64,000 nt of DNA from NCBI GenBank assembly GCA_030645235.1, contig JAUSMV010000030.1, positions 868,001 through 932,000 on the forward strand, in the 5' to 3' direction. The position numbers and the translations under genes are program-made. This stretch comes from Parvibaculum sp. Its GTDB lineage: Bacteria; Pseudomonadota; Alphaproteobacteria; Parvibaculales; Parvibaculaceae. Shown piece by piece: positions 35,116-43,495 of the stretch (its first letter is position 1; every line of letters begins with the position of its first letter). Under the pieces are notes generated by a model, which ran no database searches, had not been told where the DNA came from, and worked only from the letters and a program-made list of their open reading frames with translations.

Positions 35116-35580
35116 TTTTCGCCACTCTCAATCAGAATAAACACATCATCCGGTCGGCCATGCGAGGGTTCGCATGACGCGCCGGAATACTGAAAAGCGT
35201 TGGCGGAAAATCCGCGTCTGCTTTCAACAATTTTTAGAGGGTGCCGAGTGTGGGGCGATCTCGCCCGACCTGCCCGAACTTAGTCGGAGCGGCTCGGCTT
35301 CATCCGGGGCGTCAGCCCCTCAGACTATAATCCGGCATATGCATTCTCCCCAGAAACCTAGCTGCCGTGCATTGAAGCACCGCCCAACTTTCAAAAAGAG
35401 ACGCGTACGTCGTTACCGAAACCAGTTGACCTGAGGCACGTGCGATTGCGTTCTTGGCGCTGGTGTAAATTGCGCGATGCACCATGTCAATAAAAACCTA
35501 GGATTTCTGCCGAAATGTCACAGTGTGACAAGGGGTATTGAGCTTCCGTACGGCGGAAGGTCAAATTACATCAAAAGTAT
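35116..35580. other. Long gap between divergent speD and an unknown gene
   Basis: No convincing gene. Near speD there is a stem CATGCGA/TCGCATG (about 35159-35176) in its leader. Around 35250-35320 several GC-rich hairpin arms are seen (for example GGGGC paired with GCCCC). These could belong to a structured speD leader, but I cannot match a known riboswitch. A 7-1-7 palindrome and a Fur-like box lie at the far end. Confidence 0.5.
35516..35530. promoter_or_regulatory. Palindrome TGTCACA-G-TGTGACA
   Basis: A perfect inverted repeat of seven bases around one base, about 110 bp before the unknown gene at 35639. A typical homodimeric regulator site; the regulator is unknown. Confidence 0.4.
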
Positions 35581-35602
35581 TTGCGACTAATTCTCAATTG
35601 CG
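35581..35602 (+). promoter_or_regulatory. Fur-like box
   Basis: TTGCG, then ACTAATTCTCAATTGCG, resembles proteobacterial Fur boxes of the form TGC-A-A-T-x-ATTCTCAATTGC. It lies 37 bp before the ATG of the unknown gene, placing it over or just after its promoter. Confidence 0.45.
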
Positions 35603-35638
35603 TTAACGTCTAAGTCCCCGCATTTAGAGGAGACCCAG

Positions 35639-36151
35639 ATGAGACCAGCCGATCTCGCCCAATTCACATCGCTCCCGCCCCGCCCCGCTTTTCACGTTGA
35701 GCAGGCGCTCAGCGAGTTGAGCTTTGCCGCACAGTTCATTGTTTGGGCCATGCGCATCCAGTGGACACATATCGGCGATGGCCGCCAGACGTCGCTCGTC
35801 ATCGACCGTGCCTGCCACTCCGCCGACATGCCCGAGGGGGCCGCACTCATTGCAGAGCTCACGGAAGCGCTGATCGCAGCGACCTCGCGCCCGCTGTCGA
35901 TCCCCTGCCCCAAATGGCGGGTCATCACGGGCGATGAAGCCCGCCTCCTTGGTTTCCTTGCCGCCATGCAAGCGCGCGACGGCACACCACTCAGCGCCTG
36001 TGATGCTGAATGGCGCGCGCCGCGCCATGCCTCATCAGTTTGGGCACCGGCGCAGCGCCTCGCACTCTCTATGACGTCCGCAGGGCTTTATCTCACCACG
36101 CCCGCAACTGATCTCACGCCGCCGCTTGACGCAACAGCGCGCTTTCACTAG
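35639..36151 (+). CDS. Hypothetical protein behind a Fur-like box
   Basis: A 170-residue, probably cytosolic protein with no signal peptide or membrane span and no domain I recognise. It is rich in Ala, His and Arg; its N-terminal part (ELSFAAQFIVWAMRIQWTHI) looks helical. A clear AGAGGAG ribosome site precedes the ATG, supporting a real gene. A Fur-like box lies just upstream, so iron-dependent expression is possible. It ends at 36151, immediately abutting the stop of the convergent nitronate monooxygenase gene (no intergenic base). Confidence 0.65.
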   Translation: MRPADLAQFTSLPPRPAFHVEQALSELSFAAQFIVWAMRIQWTHIGDGRQTSLVIDRACHSADMPEGAALIAELTEALIAATSRPLSIPCPKWRVITGDEARLLGFLAAMQARDGTPLSACDAEWRAPRHASSVWAPAQRLALSMTSAGLYLTTPATDLTPPLDATARFH

Positions 36152-37087
36152 TCAACCAAAGGCCCGCGCCGTCGAGAGCGCACCAAGCCGCGCGGTGATG
36201 GCATAAAATTCGGCGACCGTTTCGTCGATGATGTCTTTTACTGCCTTCACCTCATGGATCAGCCCCGCGCTTTGACCGGCAAGTGCGGGCGCTGCGTCCA
36301 TGTTGCCATCGAAATAGACACCGCGAATGTTCTTGAACACATCGGCAGGCATGCGGCCTTCTTCATAGATCACATCCATCGTGTCTGATTTCAGCGCACG
36401 GATGCAGGGCGTCGCTTTTTTGTTGAGCACATAGGTGCCCGTCTCTTTGCTATCGACGATCTTGAGTTTGTAATTCTTGTGTACGGGGCTTTCGACCGAA
36501 CTCACAAAGCGAGTGCCCATCTGTACCGCTTCGGCCCCCAGCGCAAAGGCTGCCGCCATGCCGCGACCATCGCAAATGCCACCTGCTGCGATCAACGGAA
36601 TGGAGACCTTCTCGCGAATCGCCTGGAGCAAGACCATGGTTGAAACTTCTTCAGGGTTCTTAAAGCCGCCGCCTTCGGCCCCTTCAACCACCAGCCCGTC
36701 AACACCGGCATCAGCGCATTTCACCGCCGCATCGAGCGTCGGCACGGCGTGATAGACAACAATGCCCGCTTCTTTCAGCGGCCCGACAAATTTCGCCGGA
36801 CTGCCCGCCGAGGTCGTCACAAACTTGACGCCCGAATTGCAGACATAGCGCAACATGGCATCGTCGCGCAGGAACATGATCGGCAGGTTCACGCCAAAAG
36901 GCAGACCCAGCGCCAGCATCTTCTCGATCTCAACTTTGCAGGCCTCTGTCTCGCCTGATGACGTTTCGATGATGCCTAGCCCGCCCGCCTGCGACACGGC
37001 AGACGCCAAAGGCGCACGTGCGATCCAGCCCATCGGCGCTTGCACGATCGGATACTTGGCGCCTGTATGCGCGAGAACACGATTCAT
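36152..37087 (-). CDS. Nitronate monooxygenase family protein
   Basis: A 311-residue FMN-dependent TIM-barrel enzyme (2-nitropropane dioxygenase family). YPIVQAPMGWIA at the N-terminus, GGLGIIETSSG, VEGAEGGGF, LIAAGGICDGRGMAAAFALG and AVQMGTRFV follow the family order. Class members oxidise alkyl nitronates, but many homologues act in fatty-acid or aromatic metabolism. GGGGGAAG precedes the ATG at 37087; ten more codons upstream are possible but unlikely. Convergent and abutting the hypothetical gene at 35639. Confidence 0.92.
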   Translation of the reverse strand: MNRVLAHTGAKYPIVQAPMGWIARAPLASAVSQAGGLGIIETSSGETEACKVEIEKMLALGLPFGVNLPIMFLRDDAMLRYVCNSGVKFVTTSAGSPAKFVGPLKEAGIVVYHAVPTLDAAVKCADAGVDGLVVEGAEGGGFKNPEEVSTMVLLQAIREKVSIPLIAAGGICDGRGMAAAFALGAEAVQMGTRFVSSVESPVHKNYKLKIVDSKETGTYVLNKKATPCIRALKSDTMDVIYEEGRMPADVFKNIRGVYFDGNMDAAPALAGQSAGLIHEVKAVKDIIDETVAEFYAITARLGALSTARAFG

Positions 37088-37175
37088 ATGACTTCCCCCA
37101 ATTACTATTGAATTCAACAGTTTTGATTTTTGTTGAGCGCATTATCACTGCGCTTCAGCCCGATGCAAAAGCAAA

Positions 37176-37201
37176 ACGCGGGGTTTGATCAAACCCCGCG
37201 T
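37176..37201 (-). terminator. Terminator of the H1-like gene
   Basis: A perfect 26-bp palindrome with arms ACGCGGGGTTTGA / TCAAACCCCGCGT, followed on the minus strand by TTTTGCTTTTGC, 26 bp after the stop of the gene at 37228. Confidence 0.88.
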
Positions 37202-37227
37202 CTCAAGATTACAATTGTTCAGAGAAC

Positions 37228-37899
37228 TTACTTGAAATGCCCATAGGCTTTAACGACAGCAGCGGACAATTCCTTATATGCGCCTTCAATACCTGTTTTG
37301 ATTTCACCAAAAGCGCCTTCGCCGTTGGCCTTCAGGCCTTTCAGACGCTTTTCGAGATCCTTGCGGTCTGATTTCAACTTACCAAGCACGCCACGATAAC
37401 GCTTCTCGGCCGACTTGAGCGCCTTCTTGGCTTCGCGTTCAGCTTTGTCGATATCACGCGACACGCCCTTCACTTGTTTTTCGAGCGCTTTCTTAACTTT
37501 GGCCTGCTCTTTGGAAATCTTGCTACTGGCCTTAGCAACGGCGGATTTCGCTTTGGGGGCCACTTTTGCTTTCACAGTCTTTGCCTTTGCTTTGGCTTTA
37601 GCCGGTGCTTTGGCAACGGCCTTCTTCGCTTTTGCCACAGTCTTCTTTGCCTTCGCTTTGGCCTTCTTGGCAACCGGCGCCGGGGCGGCGGATGCGGAAA
37701 CTACTGCGGCCACTGGTGTCGTGTCGTCGGTCATTGAATTGTTCCCTGCCATTGGCGCAGCTATGGTTCGTGCTGCGACCGGCGTTGCTGATACGTGAGT
37801 TGTCGCCGCCGCTTTCGTTTTACGTGCGGCAGTTCGTCGTGTCGCTTGAGCCTTACGGGTTACTTTCCCGCGGCCTGGTGTGCGTCGTCTCTCCGTCAT
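37228..37899 (-). CDS. Histone H1-like Lys/Ala-rich protein with C-terminal coiled coil
   Basis: A 223-residue, strongly basic protein. Residues 1-50 are Arg/Lys/Thr-rich; about 75-130 is low-complexity Lys/Ala/Pro in the AlgP/histone-H1 style (KAKAKAKKTVAKAKKAVAK). From about 130 a charged heptad-like coiled coil runs to the end (DIDKAEREAKKALKSAEKRY, then IKTGIEGAYKELSAAV), recalling sll1863-type stress coiled-coil proteins. Likely nucleoid- or polyanion-binding. GAGG precedes the ATG at 37899. A second candidate ATG with AGGGAAC exists near 37735, which would drop the basic N-terminal arm. A strong terminator follows. Confidence 0.78.
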   Translation of the reverse strand: MTERRRTPGRGKVTRKAQATRRTAARKTKAAATTHVSATPVAARTIAAPMAGNNSMTDDTTPVAAVVSASAAPAPVAKKAKAKAKKTVAKAKKAVAKAPAKAKAKAKTVKAKVAPKAKSAVAKASSKISKEQAKVKKALEKQVKGVSRDIDKAEREAKKALKSAEKRYRGVLGKLKSDRKDLEKRLKGLKANGEGAFGEIKTGIEGAYKELSAAVVKAYGHFK

Positions 37900-38039
37900 C
37901 TTGACCTCAATCCGTGCACCTTTCATCAGATGCGACCCCGACGGAGGAAAGATTGCCGCTATTGCATCTTTTGCACAAGGGGAGCGATGCAAGGAACAGC
38001 CTTCATTCTCAAGGAGGCGATTTTAAGGCAGCTTTTTTT

Positions 38040-39074
38040 TCAAACGGAGAAATAGTCAAGAAGCCCTGACGCCCGCAAAACAGGAACAAGCTTTTCACGC
38101 GCCGCACCGCTCAGGTCCGAATAGGCTTCGCGTAAAGCGAAGAGGCATTTGATCTGATACTTAAACGTTCCCTGCTCATAGGAGTGTCCCAAAGCTGAAA
38201 ACGAGAATGTGTCTTTACCTGCCTTCATGGCTTCGGCATTGGCCAGAAGGAACGGAAAATAGACCTCGCCCGCCATTTTCAGGAAGCCCATCACAACAGC
38301 CGGCGGCAACGTGCCCGCAGGTTCGCGCCATTCACCTTCAACACCCGATGCATCATCCAGCAACGACAACCAGCGATAGGTGAAGGGTGCCGTCTCACGC
38401 AACAAATCGTTCGGCGTCGGATCCACCGCCAATTGTGACAGTTGCCCCATCCAGCCGAAATCGGCGAGCGACGGGCGCGAGCCAAAGAGGAACGTCTCTT
38501 CCGTCACATGCGCTTCGAGAAGGGCCAGCACGCGCTTTGCCGTTTCTTCAATGAGCGGGCGGTTGCCCGCCGTGCACCCCACCAGTGCCATGCGCCCGAC
38601 CTGGCGGTCTGAAAAAGCTTGTGCATGTTTGGCAATCGCCGCCGCACCGCGCCCCGGCAAACGGTCAAAGGCGAGCCAAGCGGACATCTGTTTCTGATCG
38701 CGGGGCAGGAACCAGCGATAATGAAACATCATCTTTGTGCCCCACTCATCCGCCATGTCCTCAATGAGAAAGCTTAGGAAGCGCTGCGCTTCATCATCGG
38801 GCAAAACAGAGCGACTGTTGGGAAAACGTTTTTCTAACTCAAAGATTAACGGCGTGCTGTCTGTTTGCATTATTCCATCAGGAAAACGCAGCACAGGGAT
38901 CACCGGCGGGCGGACGTTGGCAATTTCGTAAGCGTTTCTGTCGTTTAATTGTACCCAGACATGCGGCACGCGGCGATAACGCAATACTGCGCGCAGCTTC
39001 ATGGAATAGGGCGATCCAAGCCCGCCGTAGATTTTGTAAACCCCGTTCGCCCCCAAGTCCGGATCATTGCTCAT
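38040..39074 (-). CDS. Glutathione S-transferase family protein
   Basis: A 344-residue protein. An N-terminal thioredoxin-like GST domain lies at about residues 10-95 (YKIYGGLGSPYSMKLRAVLR; IPVLRFPDGIMQTDSTPLIF with the cis-Pro and the Asp-Ser/Thr glutathione-binding pair), followed by a larger all-helical domain from about 105. It is longer than classic GSTs (200-220) because of an extended C-terminal part. A Cys/Ser catalytic residue is not obvious beyond SPYS. GGGAGAGG precedes the ATG. It stands alone and is divergent from the hydrolase at 39159. Confidence 0.88.
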   Translation of the reverse strand: MSNDPDLGANGVYKIYGGLGSPYSMKLRAVLRYRRVPHVWVQLNDRNAYEIANVRPPVIPVLRFPDGIMQTDSTPLIFELEKRFPNSRSVLPDDEAQRFLSFLIEDMADEWGTKMMFHYRWFLPRDQKQMSAWLAFDRLPGRGAAAIAKHAQAFSDRQVGRMALVGCTAGNRPLIEETAKRVLALLEAHVTEETFLFGSRPSLADFGWMGQLSQLAVDPTPNDLLRETAPFTYRWLSLLDDASGVEGEWREPAGTLPPAVVMGFLKMAGEVYFPFLLANAEAMKAGKDTFSFSALGHSYEQGTFKYQIKCLFALREAYSDLSGAAREKLVPVLRASGLLDYFSV

Positions 39075-39158
39075 GGTGTCCTCTCCCTTTCATTCCGCAT
39101 CTTTTCGTTGCGCATGTTTTATGTGCGCAACGGTATCGGTTAATGATTGGCATTAACC

Positions 39159-40055
39159 ATGACGCATGACACAATAATTTTCAAGCCGGACCAGCCCATG
39201 CCCGCATCGGACTCCGCGTCCGCGCCGTCGCGCACCATCATGCTTATTCATGGCATGTGGTCGCGCCCTCATGTCTGGCAGAATTTCCGTCACTATTTCG
39301 AGGCGCGCGGCTACCGTGTGGTCACGCCTACGCTGCGCCACCATGATATCGAACCATGGCAGGCGCCGGATCCCGAACTCGCTACAACGAGCCTGCTCGA
39401 CTATGCCGCCGACCTTGAGCGCGAAATTCGCCTGCTTGATGAAAAGCCGATCCTGATCGGCCATTCCATGGGCGGCACTCTGGCGCAGATTCTTGCCGCC
39501 CGAGATCTTACCAGCGGCGCGATCCTGCTGGCATCAGCCCATTGCGCGCCGGTTTTTGCACTGCCGGGCGCCGTCATTCTTTTTTTCCTGCGCAACCTGT
39601 TCCCAAAACCCTTTTGGCGGCAAACGCAGAAACCGACCTACAATGTTATGCGCCGTATCGGCCTCAACGGCTTCAATGAACGCGATGCGCGCAATCTCTA
39701 TGCGACGCTCATTCCGGAGTCAGGCCGGGCCGCTTTTGAGCTGACGCTTTGGTTTCTTGATCGCCACCACGCGAGCGCTGTCGATGCCCGCACCATCTCC
39801 TGCCCCATGCTGATGCTGACGGGCACACACGACCGGCTGACGCCGCTCTCCGTCGTTGTACGTGCTGCTGAATATTATGGCGACAAGGCGCGGCTCGAAA
39901 CCCTGCCGGGCCATGCGCATTGGCTGCCATTGGAACCCGGTTGGCAGGAAATTGCCGAACGCACTGCCCGCTTCATCGAAACGGAAATTACCACTGCGCA
40001 CATAAAAGCGGGCGCGACCGAAGCCGCGCCCGAATGGGAAAGCCAACTCGCTTAA
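39159..40055 (+). CDS. Alpha/beta hydrolase
   Basis: A 298-residue hydrolase. HGMWSRPHVWQNF is the oxyanion-hole region. The nucleophile Ser is in GHSMGGTLAQ near residue 109, the acid is Asp in GTHDRLTP, and the base is His in LPGHAHWLPLE. All three are in order, so the enzyme should be active on an ester, amide or similar bond. No signal peptide. The ATG at 39159 is chosen over an upstream TTG. It is convergent with the amidohydrolase gene, with four bases between stops. Confidence 0.9.
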   Translation: MTHDTIIFKPDQPMPASDSASAPSRTIMLIHGMWSRPHVWQNFRHYFEARGYRVVTPTLRHHDIEPWQAPDPELATTSLLDYAADLEREIRLLDEKPILIGHSMGGTLAQILAARDLTSGAILLASAHCAPVFALPGAVILFFLRNLFPKPFWRQTQKPTYNVMRRIGLNGFNERDARNLYATLIPESGRAAFELTLWFLDRHHASAVDARTISCPMLMLTGTHDRLTPLSVVVRAAEYYGDKARLETLPGHAHWLPLEPGWQEIAERTARFIETEITTAHIKAGATEAAPEWESQLA

Positions 40056-40059
40056 TCGC

Positions 40060-41784
40060 TTAAGCCGCAGGTGCCGCTTTGTGTCCGCGTACCAGCTTGC
40101 CGGGCAATGCGCCCGTATGCGCACCGTCGCGATAGATCACCTGACCGCTCGCAATTGTCGCCACATAACCGTCGGCTTCCTGCATCAGGCGACGTGCGCC
40201 TGACGGAAGGTCATAGACCATATGCGGCGGGCGCAGTTGCAGGCGCTCAAAGTCGATGACATTGACGTCGGCCTTGTAGCCCACTGCCAAAAGCCCACGA
40301 TCCAGCAGGCCCATGGCTTCAGCCGTATCGCGCGTCTGGCTCTTCACGACGAAAGGCAGATCGAGCTTTTCGCCGCGCGTCCGGTCACGGCACCAATGCG
40401 TTAGCATATAGGTCGGTACGCTCACATCGCAGATAGCGCCGACATGCGCGCCGCCATCGCTCAAACCAAACAAGGTGTTCGGGTTGCGCATCATGGTCAG
40501 CGTGTTGTCGAGATTGAAATCGAAATAGTTATGAAGCGGGAAGAACAGGAAACCCGTGCCGCCGTTTGCAGTCAGCACATCAAACACGATCTCATCGGGG
40601 TTCTGGCCCGTCAGCTTCGCGCGAGCGCCGATGCTTTCTTCGGGTGCAGGTTCATAGTTCGGTGGATTGCCGAGATCGAACATCTTGTGATACGCGCCCG
40701 CCAATGAATTGACGAACGGATGGCCCGCTTCCGGTGCCTCGGCGAGCATCTTGGCGCGGAAGGCCGGTTCCAGCATTTTCTGCACGCGTTCGGCGAGTGG
40801 CAAATGCATGATCGCCACATAGCTTGGACGCGTCACGAAGGGATGCACCGAGCCTTGCAAGCCGAGCATCAGACCAACGGGACGGCCCTGCACCTGCGCA
40901 CGGATCGGTAGGCCTTTGGCGGCAGCTGCATCAAGCCGCCTCGTCAGATCGCGCCACTGGTCCGGCCACACATCAGCCTGTACCATGGAGAAGCTCAAGG
41001 GGCGCCCGGACAATTCAACAAGCTCAGAGATCAGCCCGAACTCATGGTCGATCTCTTTGAAGTCGGAAACCCATTGCAACACGCCGGCGCCCGCATCCTT
41101 GAGGCCGAGCGCAATGGCACGCATTTCAGCGTCCGCCGCGCCGACTGTGGGTGTGAGGTCACCATCTGCTGTGCGATGAACCATTGTGCGTGTGGTTGAA
41201 AAGCCAAGCGCACCTGCCTTGATCCCGTCGCGCACGAGAACACGCATCTGGGCAATTTCGTCGTCGGTCGCTGCTTCGCGTTTCGCGCCGCGGTCGCCCA
41301 TCACGTAAACGCGCAATGCGCCATGCGGGATTTGCGCCGCGACGTCAATGTCGCGCGGGCGCTCATCCAGCGTATCGAGATAATCGCCGAAGCTCTCCCA
41401 GTCCCATGTGAGACCTTCCGCGAGCGCCGCGCCCGGAATATCCTCAACGCCTTCCATCAGGCGGATGAGTGTGTCGTGATCCTTCTTGCGCACCGGCGCG
41501 AAGCCGACACCGCAATTGCCCATGACCACCGTGGTCGTGCCGTGAATGGAGGACGGCGTCATGCGCTCGTCCCATGTCGCCTGACCGTCGTAATGCGTGT
41601 GGATATCGACCCAACCCGGCGTCACGATATGACCCGTCGCATCAATTTCTTCGCGACCTTTGGCACTCACATCGCCGACAGCGACAATGACGCCCTTATC
41701 AATCGCTACGTCGCCTTTGCGGCCTTCGGCTCCCGTGCCGTCATAAAGCGTGCCGCCGCGGATTACGATATCGACTTCAGCCAT
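40060..41784 (-). CDS. N-acyl-D-amino-acid deacylase family amidohydrolase
   Basis: A 574-residue metal-dependent amidohydrolase of the D-aminoacylase group. VTPGWVDIHTHYDGQATWD carries the HxH metal ligands. TTTVVMGNCGVGFAPVR holds the conserved Cys ligand of the family. GGAHVGAICDVSVPTYMLTH has the Asp. The C-terminal beta-sandwich segment (GYKADVNVIDFERLQLRPP) is typical. Length exceeds the 480-500 of classical D-aminoacylases and matches the long subgroup annotated amidohydrolase family protein, whose substrates are uncertain. AAGGTGAGG precedes the ATG. Confidence 0.92.
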   Translation of the reverse strand: MAEVDIVIRGGTLYDGTGAEGRKGDVAIDKGVIVAVGDVSAKGREEIDATGHIVTPGWVDIHTHYDGQATWDERMTPSSIHGTTTVVMGNCGVGFAPVRKKDHDTLIRLMEGVEDIPGAALAEGLTWDWESFGDYLDTLDERPRDIDVAAQIPHGALRVYVMGDRGAKREAATDDEIAQMRVLVRDGIKAGALGFSTTRTMVHRTADGDLTPTVGAADAEMRAIALGLKDAGAGVLQWVSDFKEIDHEFGLISELVELSGRPLSFSMVQADVWPDQWRDLTRRLDAAAAKGLPIRAQVQGRPVGLMLGLQGSVHPFVTRPSYVAIMHLPLAERVQKMLEPAFRAKMLAEAPEAGHPFVNSLAGAYHKMFDLGNPPNYEPAPEESIGARAKLTGQNPDEIVFDVLTANGGTGFLFFPLHNYFDFNLDNTLTMMRNPNTLFGLSDGGAHVGAICDVSVPTYMLTHWCRDRTRGEKLDLPFVVKSQTRDTAEAMGLLDRGLLAVGYKADVNVIDFERLQLRPPHMVYDLPSGARRLMQEADGYVATIASGQVIYRDGAHTGALPGKLVRGHKAAPAA

Positions 41785-41877
41785 GTCTCGTCCTCACCTT
41801 GATATTTTCTGATTGAGGAGAGTTTACCCCCCAAAGTGCCCAAGGTGAAAGACCACAAAAATTCCCGCAGTTTGCCT

Positions 41878-42267
41878 CTACTTAATCGTATCGAGCGTGG
41901 CCTTTGTCGCAGCGGCTTCAGCCTTAGCTTTTTCAAGATCGGTCGCGGCAAGTCCTGCCTTGGCACTCACAATCGCCGCATTGACACCGATCATCTGATT
42001 TTTCCCGGTCGCATCGGCCAGAAGTCCGTTCCCGAGTGCGCTGCACGGATCCATATCTTTGGCGGAATACCCTTCACCGTTCGGGCCCACAAGGCAGTTC
42101 AGCGCGTGATGCAAATGCATATGGACCTGATTGATATCGGGACTTTCCGCTGCAAGCCCTGCATGGGTCGCCGCTGCCGCAATCTCTTTTTCCGGCTGCG
42201 GCGAAGCGGCATAAGCGCTTGTCGCCATCAGCAAAGAACCTGCCGCAAGAATTGAAATGAAACGCAT
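41878..42267 (-). CDS. Small secreted His-rich protein, function unknown
   Basis: A 129-residue protein with a clear signal peptide (MRFISILAAGSLLMATSAYA, cleavage after Ala20), so periplasmic or secreted. The mature part has HMHLHHALNCLVGPNG and a second Cys in DMDPCSALG. The His cluster and two cysteines suggest metal or heme binding plus a disulfide. The C-terminal 45 residues are an Ala/Lys-rich helix. GGGAGG precedes the ATG at 42267. It lies alone between the amidohydrolase and the aldo/keto reductase. I recall similar short exported proteins but no named function. Confidence 0.75.
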   Translation of the reverse strand: MRFISILAAGSLLMATSAYAASPQPEKEIAAAATHAGLAAESPDINQVHMHLHHALNCLVGPNGEGYSAKDMDPCSALGNGLLADATGKNQMIGVNAAIVSAKAGLAATDLEKAKAEAAATKATLDTIK

Positions 42268-42345
42268 GATCGAACCTCCCAAAGAAATTGAAAATGCCTT
42301 ACGGGAAAGCCTACACCCAACGCACTCAATCTGAACACTTACATC

Positions 42346-43290
42346 TCACCAGCGGAAACTAATCTTCCCGACTTCCGCCAGTTCTTCTGCATTCAGTTCC
42401 CATGCGCCTGCCGCGACATTCATTTCCACCTGTTCGGGCTTTGTCGCACCGGCGATGACGCTTGCGACATGCGGTTGACTGGCGAGCCAGCCAAAAGCGA
42501 GATCAAGCATCGAATGGCCGCGCGCTTCGGCAAAGGCTGTGAGTTTTTCGACCAGATCAAAATTCGCATCCGACAACATCTGCTTGCCGCGCTCGCCCCA
42601 GACGGTGAGGCGACCATCATTGGGCAGGTCCGCACCGCGGCGGTATTTTCCGGTCAGCATGCCGCTGGCGAGGGGGAAGTACGGCAAGATGCTTGCGCCA
42701 TAGGCTTTGGCGGCAGGTACGACTTCCTGTTCGATCTTGCGGTCGAGCAGATTGTAATGGTTCTGCGCTGACACAAATTTCGAGGTGCCGAGTTCACGGG
42801 CGATGTACCAGCTTTCGGCGATCTGCCAGCCGGCAAAATTTGAGGAGCCGATATAACGCACCTTGCCTTGGGTGACGAGCGCATCGAGTGCTGAGAGTGT
42901 TTCATCAATCGGCGTTTCGGGGTCAGGGAAATGAACCTGATAGAGATCGATATAATCCGTTCCGAGACGCTTCAGGCTCGCCTCAACCGCGTTCATAATA
43001 TAACGCCGCGACGCGCCCTTCATCAGATCGCCCTCGCCCATCGGCAGGCCGAATTTGGTGGCAAGCACAATGTCTTTGCGGCGTGCGCCCAGCGCCTTGC
43101 CGAGCATCGTCTCCGAACCGCCTTTGTTGCCATAGGCGTCCGCCGTATCGAAGAGCGTGATACCCTGATCCAATGCTTTGGCAACAACAAGATCGGTTGC
43201 TGCCTGATCAATACGCATGCCGAAATTGTTGCAGCCCAATCCCACGACCGAGACTTTGAGCCCAGAACGTCCCAATGATTTCATACGCAT
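42346..43290 (-). CDS. Aldo/keto reductase
   Basis: A 314-residue NADPH-dependent TIM-barrel oxidoreductase. The catalytic tetrad is readable: Asp and Tyr in FDTADAYGNKGGSE, Lys in VLATKFGLPM, His in DLYQVHFPD. The NADPH-binding end includes VIAGATKPEQVEMN. Wording is close to the AKR11/YajO-like general stress or tRNA-mod-adjacent reductases found widely in Alphaproteobacteria. GGGAG precedes the ATG. It is divergent from the LLM-hydrolase operon at 43496, with an inverted repeat in the 205-bp gap. Confidence 0.93.
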   Translation of the reverse strand: MRMKSLGRSGLKVSVVGLGCNNFGMRIDQAATDLVVAKALDQGITLFDTADAYGNKGGSETMLGKALGARRKDIVLATKFGLPMGEGDLMKGASRRYIMNAVEASLKRLGTDYIDLYQVHFPDPETPIDETLSALDALVTQGKVRYIGSSNFAGWQIAESWYIARELGTSKFVSAQNHYNLLDRKIEQEVVPAAKAYGASILPYFPLASGMLTGKYRRGADLPNDGRLTVWGERGKQMLSDANFDLVEKLTAFAEARGHSMLDLAFGWLASQPHVASVIAGATKPEQVEMNVAAGAWELNAEELAEVGKISFRW

Positions 43291-43401
43291 GGCGCGATGC
43301 TCCCAATTTGTATTTTCTTTCCGTCAGCATAACGCCGGTGAGCACAGCGAGGCGAGACAAACGCGTTTGCACCTAAAATAGAAAATCATTAGACTCTGAA
43401 A

Positions 43402-43419
43402 TTAGGGCATTCACCCTAA
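43402..43419. promoter_or_regulatory. Inverted repeat TTAGGG-N6-CCCTAA
   Basis: A perfect six-base inverted repeat in the 205-bp gap between the divergent aldo/keto reductase and LLM genes, 77 bp before the LLM start. A weaker GCCCGC/GCGGGC stem follows at about 43427-43455. Candidate operator; the regulator is unknown. Confidence 0.4.
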
Positions 43420-43495
43420 AATCGCGAGCCCGCATAAAAACAAAATCGCGGGCCGCGCCCATAATTCATTCGGTCCATCCTGGGGAGGAAAGCTG

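Noticed and set aside
35321-35331. TATAAT on the plus strand as a promoter in the speD gap
   Set aside because: No -35 element at proper spacing and no gene starts within reach downstream.
35174-35434. Open frame of 86 codons on the plus strand in the speD upstream gap
   Set aside because: No ribosome site, composition of random type rich in Arg and Ser, and it lies in a hairpin-rich region; no recognisable domain.
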